Shown here in pieces: positions 32,664 to 41,660 of a DNA stretch of 50,231 bases. The notes beneath the pieces are model-generated. The model made no database searches and was not told the origin of the DNA. It worked only from the letters and a program-made list of their open reading frames with translations. This DNA is from an uncultured Clostridia bacterium (GTDB lineage Bacteria > Bacillota > Clostridia > Christensenellales > Borkfalkiaceae): NCBI GenBank assembly GCA_944376335.1, contig CALWCH010000012.1:1-50231 (forward strand), given 5' to 3'. The translations under genes were made by a program, and so were the position numbers. Position 1 is the stretch's first letter. Each line of letters opens with the position of its first letter.

Positions 32664-35155
32664 ATCGCTTCCTCCAGCGTGTATTCTCCGCTTTCCAAGG
32701 TGTATATTTTTCCGCTCGGGAGCGTCGCCTCACACGCGCATGAGACGGGCACGGTGACGCTCAAACGGAATTTGCCGCCCTCCAAATGCCACTCGGCGGC
32801 GGCGATGCCGTAAGGGGTCTTTTTCTCCGCCTTCGCAAAGGTGAGCCCGCCGCCCAAGACGGGTTTAACGGAAAAGCGCTTAAAGCCGCCCTCTATGGGC
32901 TCCAACCCCGCGACGCGGCGGTAGAGAAAGTCTCCCACGCACCCGTAGGCATAGTGATTGTAGGACGGGATGTTGCCCTCTTTTTTGGGGTCGATGGTCC
33001 ATTCCTCCCACGTCGTCGTTGCGCCCTGTTTGACGAGGTACAGCCACGAGGGAGGCGTCTCTTGCAGGAGAACTTTGTAGGCAGCCTCCTGATGCCCGCT
33101 GTCTGCAAGGGCGAAGAGAAGGTGCGGCGTGCCCGTAAAGCCTGTATTTAAGTGATAGTCCTTTTCTTTGACGAGGGAAGCAAGGTTGTCCCCCATCCTC
33201 TCACGCTCCTTGCCCTCGGTGAGCCTGAACGCAATGGGCAGCGCATAGCCCGTCTGGAAAGGCTGTTTTAAGTTCCCATTTCCGTCGGTGAATACATGGC
33301 GGTAGGCTTCACTCACCTTTTTATGAAGGGAGGCGTAATACTGTGCGTCCTGTTTTTCGCCCAAAATGTCGGCGATTCTTGCAGCGATGCCGCAGGAGTT
33401 TGCATAGTACGCCGTGCCGATCCACTTGCCGCGCTTCATCCAGTCGAAGATGCCGCCCTCGGGCGCGCACCAATCGCCGAACTGGAAGAGCCGCTTCCAG
33501 ATATGGCGGCGGTATTTGCCCGGGCCCGAGAGCCCCGCCCAAAATTTGACCGCCTTCAAAAAGCGCTTCATCGAAGGATAGGCGCGGGCGAGGGAATATT
33601 TATCGCCGTCTGCAAGGTACTTCTGCCAGGGTACGAGGATGCAGCTATCCCCCCAGCACGCCGTTGCGACGGTGGGCGCCGCAATGCCCTGTTTGGGAAT
33701 GACGAAGGGAAGTCCGCCGCCCCTTCCTTGCTCGGAACGAAGGTCTTGGAGCCACTTTTCGAGGAAGGCGGAGAGCCCGAAGAGGTACACCGCCGTGGAG
33801 GCAAAGACGGAGATGTCGCCCGTCCAGCCCATGCGCTCGTCGCGCTGCGGGCAGTCGGTGGGGATATCGACAAAGTTACTCTTCCCGCTCCACACGATGT
33901 TGCTCTGCAGTCTGTTCAAGAGCTCGTTGGAGCAGGAAAATGTGCCCGTCTCCTCGAAGTCGGAATAGAGCGCGAGCGCGGAGACTTCCACGTCCTCGGG
34001 CGCAATGCCCGAAATGCCGATATAGCGGAAGCCCATATAGGTGAGGCGGGGGGAATAGACTTGCTCGCCCTCTCTTGCAATGTAGACCGCCGTTGCCTTG
34101 GCGGTGCGGAGCGATTTGACGTTGAGATCGCCGTCCGTTATAATTTCCGCGTGGCGGACGGTGACTTTCTGCCCCCGCTTGCCCCTGAGCTTTAAGGAGA
34201 CGACGCCCGCGAAGTTCTGCCCAAAGTCGTAAATTTCCTCTGTCCCGTTGGCGGCGGGGAAGTGAGAGAGGGGCAGAAGGCGCTCGTGCGCCCTCACCGC
34301 GGGGCCGAAACGGGCGGTGAGCTTCGGCCTTATCTTGGGGCGGTAAAGATCGGCAGGGCGGGCGGGAGAATCTTCCAAGCGCCTCGTCGCGTCATAAATT
34401 TCGCCGTCATAGAAGTCGGCAAAGCGGTAGTTGCCCTCTTCCAAGAGCCGCCAGCTTTCGTCGGTGGAAATGACTTCCCTCGTGCCGTCCTCATATTCGA
34501 GGAAGAGCTCCGAAAGGAACGCCTGACGGTCGCAGGTGATGCGGCTCTTACTTGAATAGGTGAACCGCCCCACCGCCCAGCCGCCGCCCACGACGGCGAC
34601 GAGCGTATTCTCCGCCCGAAGCTCCTTCGTTACGTCATAGAGATGATATTGCAGGGTGTGCTGGTAGCTTGTAAAGCCCGGGGCGAAGTAGTCCTCCCCC
34701 ACCTTTTTGCCGTTGAGCGTAAGTTCGAAGATGCCGAGGGCGGTCGCCGTGAGAAGGGCGCGTTTGACGGGTTTGTCTGCGCGGAACTTCTTCAAAAAGG
34801 TAAAGGGCGCGGGCGAGGCGTTCTTGGGGAATGTGTGCCTTGTGTCCGTCAGCCACTTCGCCTTCCACGGGGTATTCATGCGCCCCGTTTGGAATTTGAC
34901 GCTCCCGACTGCCATGCTGCCGAAGTTGTCGAACGCGGTGATCTCCGCCTCGTACCCGGTAAAGGGCGCAAGCGGCATTGGAAGCCGCAGCGTCTGCTCC
35001 TTCGTCTCCGTTTGAAAATCGCCCACGCGCACGACTGCCCGCGCCAGCCTGCAGCCCTTGCGGTCGCTCTCGAGCGAAAAGGAGAGCGTGGGTGCATCGT
35101 CTATGACGCACCCCTCTCCCATATGGTCGATACTGACTTCGCCGATGCGGAACAT
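32660..35155 (-). CDS. GH78-family alpha-L-rhamnosidase (first copy)
   Basis: An 831-residue enzyme with an extra N-terminal fibronectin-like domain compared with its neighbour, then ALGIFELTLNGKKVGEDYFA, the catalytic motif DCPQRDERMGWTGD near 435, and WEEWTIDPKKEGN with YNHYAYGCVGDFLYR near 705-735. No signal peptide, so it acts inside the cell. It starts 3 bp after the GH3 stop. Confidence 0.88.
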   Translation of the reverse strand: MFRIGEVSIDHMGEGCVIDDAPTLSFSLESDRKGCRLARAVVRVGDFQTETKEQTLRLPMPLAPFTGYEAEITAFDNFGSMAVGSVKFQTGRMNTPWKAKWLTDTRHTFPKNASPAPFTFLKKFRADKPVKRALLTATALGIFELTLNGKKVGEDYFAPGFTSYQHTLQYHLYDVTKELRAENTLVAVVGGGWAVGRFTYSSKSRITCDRQAFLSELFLEYEDGTREVISTDESWRLLEEGNYRFADFYDGEIYDATRRLEDSPARPADLYRPKIRPKLTARFGPAVRAHERLLPLSHFPAANGTEEIYDFGQNFAGVVSLKLRGKRGQKVTVRHAEIITDGDLNVKSLRTAKATAVYIAREGEQVYSPRLTYMGFRYIGISGIAPEDVEVSALALYSDFEETGTFSCSNELLNRLQSNIVWSGKSNFVDIPTDCPQRDERMGWTGDISVFASTAVYLFGLSAFLEKWLQDLRSEQGRGGGLPFVIPKQGIAAPTVATACWGDSCILVPWQKYLADGDKYSLARAYPSMKRFLKAVKFWAGLSGPGKYRRHIWKRLFQFGDWCAPEGGIFDWMKRGKWIGTAYYANSCGIAARIADILGEKQDAQYYASLHKKVSEAYRHVFTDGNGNLKQPFQTGYALPIAFRLTEGKERERMGDNLASLVKEKDYHLNTGFTGTPHLLFALADSGHQEAAYKVLLQETPPSWLYLVKQGATTTWEEWTIDPKKEGNIPSYNHYAYGCVGDFLYRRVAGLEPIEGGFKRFSVKPVLGGGLTFAKAEKKTPYGIAAAEWHLEGGKFRLSVTVPVSCACEATLPSGKIYTLESGEYTLEEAI

Positions 35156-35158
35156 CGC

Positions 35159-37603
35159 TTAAAATCCCTTGCTGGTCGCCGCCGAGAACACGAGGTTCAA
35201 GACATACGCTGCGGAATAGAGCATCTCCTCGCGCTTGAGTTCGCCGCGCTTGATCGCGTCGCAGAATGCCTTATACACTTCCTTCTTGCCGGGCATGACC
35301 ATGTTGTTGCCGCACTTGACCGCCTCCACATAGGAACACTGCTCCACGGCATCCCAGTCGCTCATGACGACGCCCTTATAGCCCCACTCGCAGCGCAAAA
35401 TATCGATGAGAAGTTCGCGGCAGTTGGGCGAATAGGTGCCGTTGATGCGGTTATACGAGGACATGAGCGCCATCGGCTGCGATTTCACGGCAATGCGGAA
35501 GCCCTTTAAATAAATTTCGCGCATCGCACGCTCGGAGAGGTTGGAACTTACCTGCATGCGGTCGTTCTCGCGGTTGTTGCAGGCGAAGTGCTTGATGGTG
35601 ACGCCCACGCCGCCCGCGCTTTGCACGCCGCGCGTCGTTGCCGCCGCCATCTCGCCCGAGACGACGGGATCCTCGGAGTAGTACTCGAAATTTCTGCCGC
35701 AAAGCGGGTCGCGGTGGATGTTGAGCGCGGGCGCGAGCCAAAGCGTGACGCCCATCTTCAGCATCTCCTTGCCGACGGCGAGCCCGACCTTTTCGACGAG
35801 CGCGGTGTTCCAAGTCTGCGCGAGCGTCGTCGCATTCGGCCATGCCGTGCAATACTGATAGATGTGGATGTCCTTCTCCTTGGCGAAGAGGAACCTGAGC
35901 TTGGGGATAAACGTCTTGAGCCAGCCCCACTGCCACTGTTCGGGGAGCGCGTCGATGTACTTGATGCCGCCGCGCTTGGAGCACGCCGCCTTTTGAATGA
36001 GGTTGATGCCCGCGGGGCCGTCCGCCATGATGATGTTGGGAATGCCCTTCTTTACAAGCATGCTCGTCGTGTTCCCGCACGAGCCATCCGCGCGGTTGAA
36101 CTGCTTGGTGAAGTACCCGCCGCCCATGCAGAAGCGCGCAAGCTCTTTGTCGGACAGCGTATCGAGGTACTTCTGCACTTTCGAAGAGACGGGCGGGAGT
36201 ACGTTCTTGTAGTCGTGTTTTACAACGCGGATGCCCTTCACCGTGACGAAAGGAAGGCCCGTGCAGTCGGCTTTTTGGGTGGGAATGATGAGGTCCTCAA
36301 ACGCGCGCTTGCGGGTGCAGCAGTTCTTGCACTGCTCGGTCAAAAGCTCTGTTTCCACGCGAAGGACGGCCGAGGCCTCGGCGTTTGCAGAGTGGGTGCC
36401 GACGAATACGCCGTACTCCCCCGCCTCCAACACATAGGCCGCGCGCTTCTCGTCGTACGTCGCGCTGTCGGCAAGGTCGAAACAAAGGGTAAGCGTCTCT
36501 TTTTCGCCGGGGGCGAGCAGCTTTGTCTTTTGGAAGGCGACGAGCCCCTTCTTTTCGCCGCTGTACTTTTGATTGGGCTTTGCAAGATACACCTGCACGA
36601 CCTCTTTGCCCGCGCAGCTGCCCGTATTTTGGACGGTAGCCTTGACGCTCACAATGCCGTTTTCTTCGGAAACGCCCTCGAACTTGCAGGAAAATGTCGT
36701 GTACGAAAGGCCGTAGCCGAAGGGATACAGGGGCTTGATATTCTTCGCCTCGAACCAGCGGTAGCCGACATAGATGCCCTCGAAGTAGTCCTCTTCGAGC
36801 TGCTCCTTCTGCTTGAAGTGCCCCGTGGGATAGTCCAAATAGCTCTTGCCCCAGGTATCGGTGAGCTTTCCCGAGGGGCTGACTTTGCCCGAAATGATAT
36901 CGCCAAGCGCGTTGCCGCCCTCTTCGCCCGCCTGCCCGTAGTAGACGATGGCGGAGACGAGCCCTTCGACGGGGGTGATATCCAGCATGCCGCCGCAGTT
37001 GATGACGAGAATGACATGTTTATAGTGCTTTGCGCACGTTTGAATGTTCTTGACCTCGATATCGGAGAGGTAAAAGTCGCCCTTCTCCGCCTTTCTGTCG
37101 TCGCCCTCGCCCGCCTGACGGGAGACGACGTAGATGCAGGTATCGCAATTGACGAGGTCGCTCTCTTTGATCTCGTCGCCGACGGGATAGCCGAGCTTGA
37201 ACTCGCCGATTTTTATAAACATCGCCATGACCTGCCACGGCTTGTAACCGCTGATGGCGTTTTCCACGCGCTCGCGGAAGGCGGCCTTTTCCGCCTCGTA
37301 CTGCGCGGTGAAGCGGGTGAGCCAGGCATCCGAGAGGATGGTGTATCCCGCGTTCTTGAGGCCTTCCTCGATGCTCACGGAGTAGCGCTCGTGCACGTCG
37401 CCGCTGCCCGAACCGCCCTTGACGGTGAGCCGCGCGCCCGCACCGTAGAGGGCGATGTCCTTCTCTTTTAAGGGCAGGACGCCGTCGTTTTTAAGGAGCA
37501 CGAAGCCCTCGGAAGCCGCCTCGCGGGCAAGTGCTCTGTTTGCAAGTTCCAATGCGGAGGGGTTTTCCGTCCGCTCGCCGTAGACCCTGAACTTTTCCAT
37601 CAT
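35159..37603 (-). CDS. Reversed-domain GH3 beta-glucosidase
   Basis: An 814-residue GH3 enzyme with its two halves swapped. The part that normally ends the protein comes first (ASEGFVLLKNDGVLPLKEKD near residue 30, TDTWGKSYLDYP, YPFGYGLSYTTF near 275), then a fibronectin-III-like domain, and only then the TIM barrel with IKHFACNN and the nucleophile in GVVMSDWDAVEQ near 745. Similar reversed GH3 enzymes are known from rumen bacteria, as I recall. The ATG at 37603 overlaps the GH2 stop (ATGA); longer in-frame starts lie inside GH2. No signal peptide. Confidence 0.85.
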   Translation of the reverse strand: MMEKFRVYGERTENPSALELANRALAREAASEGFVLLKNDGVLPLKEKDIALYGAGARLTVKGGSGSGDVHERYSVSIEEGLKNAGYTILSDAWLTRFTAQYEAEKAAFRERVENAISGYKPWQVMAMFIKIGEFKLGYPVGDEIKESDLVNCDTCIYVVSRQAGEGDDRKAEKGDFYLSDIEVKNIQTCAKHYKHVILVINCGGMLDITPVEGLVSAIVYYGQAGEEGGNALGDIISGKVSPSGKLTDTWGKSYLDYPTGHFKQKEQLEEDYFEGIYVGYRWFEAKNIKPLYPFGYGLSYTTFSCKFEGVSEENGIVSVKATVQNTGSCAGKEVVQVYLAKPNQKYSGEKKGLVAFQKTKLLAPGEKETLTLCFDLADSATYDEKRAAYVLEAGEYGVFVGTHSANAEASAVLRVETELLTEQCKNCCTRKRAFEDLIIPTQKADCTGLPFVTVKGIRVVKHDYKNVLPPVSSKVQKYLDTLSDKELARFCMGGGYFTKQFNRADGSCGNTTSMLVKKGIPNIIMADGPAGINLIQKAACSKRGGIKYIDALPEQWQWGWLKTFIPKLRFLFAKEKDIHIYQYCTAWPNATTLAQTWNTALVEKVGLAVGKEMLKMGVTLWLAPALNIHRDPLCGRNFEYYSEDPVVSGEMAAATTRGVQSAGGVGVTIKHFACNNRENDRMQVSSNLSERAMREIYLKGFRIAVKSQPMALMSSYNRINGTYSPNCRELLIDILRCEWGYKGVVMSDWDAVEQCSYVEAVKCGNNMVMPGKKEVYKAFCDAIKRGELKREEMLYSAAYVLNLVFSAATSKGF

Positions 37604-39918
37604 TTTACCTCTAAAGTGAATGTCTTTGAAACGACGCCGCCCGATGAGACGGTAATTTCCGTTCTGCCCTGTTGTTTGCCCGCGCGGAAGACGGCAAGCG
37701 CCCTGCCGCGGTAGCTCGTGTGCGTGAGGGAGGAGAAGGTCTCGTCCGTCTTGCACAGCGCGCTCCCGAAGCCCGCAAGCTCCGCGCCGCCGCCCGAGAG
37801 ATGCAGCGTGACGGGCTGTTCGATGTAGGGAAGCAGATTGCCCTTCCCGTCCGTGAAGGTGATCTCGGCAAAGCACAGCTCGCCCGCCTTTAAAACGCGC
37901 TTTTCCACGTTGACGCGAAGCTCCGTGCACCCGCTGCCCGTCCTTAAAGTCGTCCGCGCAAGTTCCCTGCCCTTCTCGTCGAGGGCAATTGCAACGAGCG
38001 TTCCCGCGCGGTAGCGGACGGGGAAGAGCGCCTTGTAGTCCTTCACGCGCCGCTGCCCGATCTTTTTGCCGTTGAGCTCCAGCCGCACGGCGTAGGCATC
38101 CGCATACACTTCGGCAATCGTCTTCTTGCCCTCATAGCCCTGCCAATTCCAGCTCTCGATGGCGTCGGTGAACTGCCAGGCGCTCGTCTTGGGGCGCTCG
38201 CCGCTGTGATTCAAGGGGCGGACGCTAAGGCACATCTTCTGCAGCCCCCATACGACGCGCATGAACGCCATCTGCGCCTTGGGGGTGCCGCTCGCATCGA
38301 CGAGCCCCTGCCCTGCGAAGAGAGGGAGACCCTTGTAGCTGTAGTACGTCCAATCGCCGATGCACGCCTCGCCGAGGTAATCCCACGCCGCCCAGACGAA
38401 GTCGCCCACGAGCTGCGGATACTTCTTGACGCGCGGCCAGTTGTAGGGCAAATCGCCCGCCATCGTCTCGGTGCCCAGCATCATGCGGTCGGGGTATTTC
38501 TTCGAGTCAATGTCGTAGCGCGAGGCGGCATAGTTGAGCCCGACGATGTCGAGCGAGGGCGCGATGCCGTTGACCACCATCTCCGCCGTCTTGCCCTTGC
38601 TCATATGGAACATCAGCCCGCCCAGCTTCTGCACCCAATAGTTGAAGAACGCCGAGCCCGCCTTTTTCTCCCTGTAGGAGCCGTTTTCGGGGAGGGGCTC
38701 GCGCTTATATTCGCCCTTGTCCTTGTACACCCCCAAGCCCTTCTTTGTATATACATCCAATAGCACATTGATGCCGCAGGTGACGGGGCGGGTCGAATCG
38801 AGGGAATGCACGAGATCGCGCATCTCCTTGCACAGTTTGATGCCCCGCTCCTCCGCCGTCTCGGTGACCTCGTTGCCGACCGAATACATGATGACGGAGG
38901 GATGATTATAGTCCTTCTCGACCATGGCGCGCAAATCGTCCCGATAGCCCTCCATGAAGTCGCGGGAATAGTCGTGATAGTCCTTGGGGGTGTACCAGCC
39001 GTCGAAGCACTCGTCGAGGACGTACATGCCGAGCTTGTCGCACGCCTCCAAGAGGGAACGCGAGGCGGGGTTGTGTGAGACGCGCAGCGCGTTGAAGCCC
39101 TGCTCCTTTAAGATGCGAACGCGCCGTTCCTCGGCATCGGGGAAGGTGCAGGCGCCCAAAACGCCGTTGTCGTGATGGATGCAGCCGCCGCGCAGCAGCG
39201 TGCGCTTGCCGTTGATAAGAAGCCCCTCCTTGGCGCTCCATTTGAGGGAACGGATGCCGAAGGTCGCCGTCAGCGTTTCGCCGCCGCGGGAGACGGTGCA
39301 GGTGTAGAGATAGGGCGTCTCCGCCGACCAGAGCTTGGCATTCGGGATCGTGAATTTGCCCGCCTTGCCCTTTGCAACGAGCTTGCCGCCCTCTAAAATT
39401 TCCACTTCGACGTTTTCATCCGCCTCCACCTCGATGACGGCGGGGGAATGGGAGAGCGTCCTTATGCGGAGCGTCTCGGGGGCGTTCTCGCCCTTTACGA
39501 TGAGATGCACGGGGCGGTAGATGCCGCTGCCCGTGTACCAGCGGCAGTTGGGCACGAGGGAATTGTCGACGGTGACGAGAAGTTCGTTCTCCCCCTCTTT
39601 CACGAAGGGGGTGACGTCGACATAAAACTCCGTGTAGCCGTACTTGTGCGCGCCCGCCTTCTTGCCGTTCAAAAACACCTCGGCGTTGCGGTAGACCCCC
39701 TCAAAGAGAAGGGAAACGCGCTTGCCCGCCTGCTCGGCGGTAAGGGAAAAGCGCTTTGTATAGCGGTACTTGCCGCCCGGGAAGTAGGCGCAGTCTCCCC
39801 CGCTCGGGCAAGCGCCCGAACGCTTTTCCTCGAGCATGGCGTCGTGGGGAAGGTCGACGGTTCTCCCCGCGCCCCCCTCTTTTTGAAAATACCAATTTTG
39901 ATTGAGCTCGTAGTTCAT
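37600..39918 (-). CDS. GH2-family glycosidase (beta-galactosidase/glucuronidase type)
   Basis: A 772-residue enzyme with GH2 sugar-binding, immunoglobulin-like and TIM-barrel domains in the usual order, then a C-terminal beta part. The N-terminal DLPHDAMLE and NWYFQKEGG are typical. The acid/base Glu is in MYSVGNEVTET near 345 and the nucleophile likely in MLGTETMAGD near 480. The exact sugar cannot be told. No signal peptide. It starts 12 bp after the GH43 stop and overlaps GH3 by ATGA. Confidence 0.85.
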   Translation of the reverse strand: MNYELNQNWYFQKEGGAGRTVDLPHDAMLEEKRSGACPSGGDCAYFPGGKYRYTKRFSLTAEQAGKRVSLLFEGVYRNAEVFLNGKKAGAHKYGYTEFYVDVTPFVKEGENELLVTVDNSLVPNCRWYTGSGIYRPVHLIVKGENAPETLRIRTLSHSPAVIEVEADENVEVEILEGGKLVAKGKAGKFTIPNAKLWSAETPYLYTCTVSRGGETLTATFGIRSLKWSAKEGLLINGKRTLLRGGCIHHDNGVLGACTFPDAEERRVRILKEQGFNALRVSHNPASRSLLEACDKLGMYVLDECFDGWYTPKDYHDYSRDFMEGYRDDLRAMVEKDYNHPSVIMYSVGNEVTETAEERGIKLCKEMRDLVHSLDSTRPVTCGINVLLDVYTKKGLGVYKDKGEYKREPLPENGSYREKKAGSAFFNYWVQKLGGLMFHMSKGKTAEMVVNGIAPSLDIVGLNYAASRYDIDSKKYPDRMMLGTETMAGDLPYNWPRVKKYPQLVGDFVWAAWDYLGEACIGDWTYYSYKGLPLFAGQGLVDASGTPKAQMAFMRVVWGLQKMCLSVRPLNHSGERPKTSAWQFTDAIESWNWQGYEGKKTIAEVYADAYAVRLELNGKKIGQRRVKDYKALFPVRYRAGTLVAIALDEKGRELARTTLRTGSGCTELRVNVEKRVLKAGELCFAEITFTDGKGNLLPYIEQPVTLHLSGGGAELAGFGSALCKTDETFSSLTHTSYRGRALAVFRAGKQQGRTEITVSSGGVVSKTFTLEVK

Positions 39919-39930
39919 AAGGCCTCTCTC

Positions 39931-41373
39931 TTATTCGGAAAATTTTATTTTGAGAAGATTTGATTTGCCGCGAACGCCGCGGATGCGCAGCTCTCCCGCC
40001 TCGTGAACGGTGACGGGGAGGGTGCGCTCCTCCCACGCCTTGGTGGCGGTGCGTATGGTGCCGAGGCGCTTACCGTTCAAAAGCACCTCCACCTCCCCCT
40101 CGCCGCGCAGGGTGAGGGCGAGCGCGTTCGCCTTGGAAAGGTCGAAGTACTTCCATGCGGCATACGTCCTTTCATCGATGCCGCAGATGTACTGTTCTCC
40201 GTTCGAGCTTGCGATCATGGGGATGCCGCTGTTCTTGCCGCCGTGGGGCATGCGGCCGTTGGTGAGGTTGCAGCAGGTGACGGCGCTGTATTCGCCCGAC
40301 GCCTCGAGCGGCGCCCCGTCCATGCCCTGCGTGGTCACTTCCACCTGCGGAATGGTGCCGTCCGGACGTATTTCGATGCGCTCTGCGCACGCCTGCCGCG
40401 AGAAGTCGGTCCCATGCGTCTGACGGTGATAGAACACATACCACTGCCCGCCGATGTTCTCAATGCAGCCGTGGTTGTTGCCCGTGTGGTTGAGGCGGTC
40501 GCGCTCCTTCCTGCCGCGGTATCCCACATCGCCGTTGGAGACGATGGTGCCGCGGAAGGTGAAAGCTCTGTCGGGATACTTGCTCGTCGCATAGCACAGC
40601 TCGTGGTTTTTCTGCGAGGAATAGACAAAGTAGTAGGTATCCCCGATCTTTCTCATCGAACTGCCCTCGAAGAACTCGTGCCCCTGCCACGGGGTGCCCT
40701 TCGTGCGCGTCGTAAAGAGGCGGGAGGGCTTCCCCTTGACGGTGAGCATATCGCCTTCAAGCTCGACATGGAACGCGCCCATGATGCCCTCATCCCACCG
40801 CCGTTTGACTTCCTCCTTGCTGCGCCCGAACATGTTCATCTTGATCTTCGTTAAAAAGAGCTGCGAGAGCCAAGGGTACTTGTCGAAGGGAAAGTACGCA
40901 CCGACATACAGCCGTATCCTGCCGCCGTCGTTGAGTACGGCGGGGTCGAACAGCAAGACGTCGTTGAAGAGCGTGCCGTCCGCGTGTTTCACATGGCCCA
41001 AAAACTCGAACTTGCCGTCGGGCGTATCGCACACGGCGACGGACACGGGGCCCGCATATCCTCCGCTGCCGCCCTTTCCCGCAAGGCAATAGTAGAGGTA
41101 GTATCTTCCGTCGCTGCCTTTGACGCAGTCGGGGGCATACATGTGGGGGCGCTCCTTCGTACAGAGCGGGTCCTGCTCGGCGCGGTAGTTGACGCCCTTG
41201 TTCGTCCAGTTTGAAAGGTCGTCGACGGGTGCGGACCAGATGGTATAGGGCAGCATGCAGAAGGTATCGCCCGCTTCTTTGTCGTGACTGCCGTAGAGAT
41301 ACACCCTGTCGCCGAAGACGTGCGCCTCGCCGTCGGGAATGTATTCCCATGAAGGTAAAAATGGATTGGGCAT
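39931..41373 (-). CDS. GH43-family glycosidase (first gene of the operon)
   Basis: A 480-residue GH43 beta-propeller enzyme paralogous to the second GH43. It has YIPDGEAHVFGDRVYLYGSH, HMYAPDCVKGSDGRYYLYY and FFEGSSMRKIGDTYYFVYSS with the likely catalytic acids, and a C-terminal beta-sandwich. I chose the ATG at 41373 behind AGAAGGAGG, since the upstream reading frame is not GH43-like. No signal peptide. About 205 nt of leader precedes it. Confidence 0.82.
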   Translation of the reverse strand: MPNPFLPSWEYIPDGEAHVFGDRVYLYGSHDKEAGDTFCMLPYTIWSAPVDDLSNWTNKGVNYRAEQDPLCTKERPHMYAPDCVKGSDGRYYLYYCLAGKGGSGGYAGPVSVAVCDTPDGKFEFLGHVKHADGTLFNDVLLFDPAVLNDGGRIRLYVGAYFPFDKYPWLSQLFLTKIKMNMFGRSKEEVKRRWDEGIMGAFHVELEGDMLTVKGKPSRLFTTRTKGTPWQGHEFFEGSSMRKIGDTYYFVYSSQKNHELCYATSKYPDRAFTFRGTIVSNGDVGYRGRKERDRLNHTGNNHGCIENIGGQWYVFYHRQTHGTDFSRQACAERIEIRPDGTIPQVEVTTQGMDGAPLEASGEYSAVTCCNLTNGRMPHGGKNSGIPMIASSNGEQYICGIDERTYAAWKYFDLSKANALALTLRGEGEVEVLLNGKRLGTIRTATKAWEERTLPVTVHEAGELRIRGVRGKSNLLKIKFSE

Positions 41374-41584
41374 AAGCGCCTCCTTCTGTCGGACGGGGGC
41401 GGCTCTGAAAAGAGCCTCTTTCTCCCTTGTTCCTGTCTTGTTTATGCGCGGCGGACGCGCTTTTGTTCGTCCTTCCGCATCCGAGGCGGGGAAGGCGCTG
41501 TATTTTTGCATTTCGGGCTGATACCAAGCCCCCGCCCGCTGCGCATCATGGCGCATTTGTGGAAAAATTTCTTTTTGTGAGAGA

Positions 41585-41615
41585 ATTATACAAAATTGTT
41601 CGGCGAATGTATTGC
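41585..41615 (-). promoter_or_regulatory. Promoter of the glycosidase operon with the GTATTGC box
   Basis: TATAAT (41585-41590) on the minus strand, with no good -35 but GCAATAC (plus GTATTGC, 41609-41615) 18 bp upstream, as in the lipoprotein promoter. The box overlaps the -35 of the divergent AraC gene. The roughly 205-nt leader contains small hairpins; no riboswitch class is recognised. Confidence 0.65.
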
Positions 41616-41640
41616 TTTTTAGTCCGAATTATTGTAAAAT
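41612..41640 (+). promoter_or_regulatory. Promoter of the AraC-family regulator
   Basis: Plus strand TTGCTT (41612-41617), 17-bp spacer, TAAAAT (41635-41640), 21 bp upstream of the ATG. It overlaps the divergent operon promoter, so one bound regulator could control both. Confidence 0.7.
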
Positions 41641-41660
41641 AGTATCGAAGGGGAAATGTT

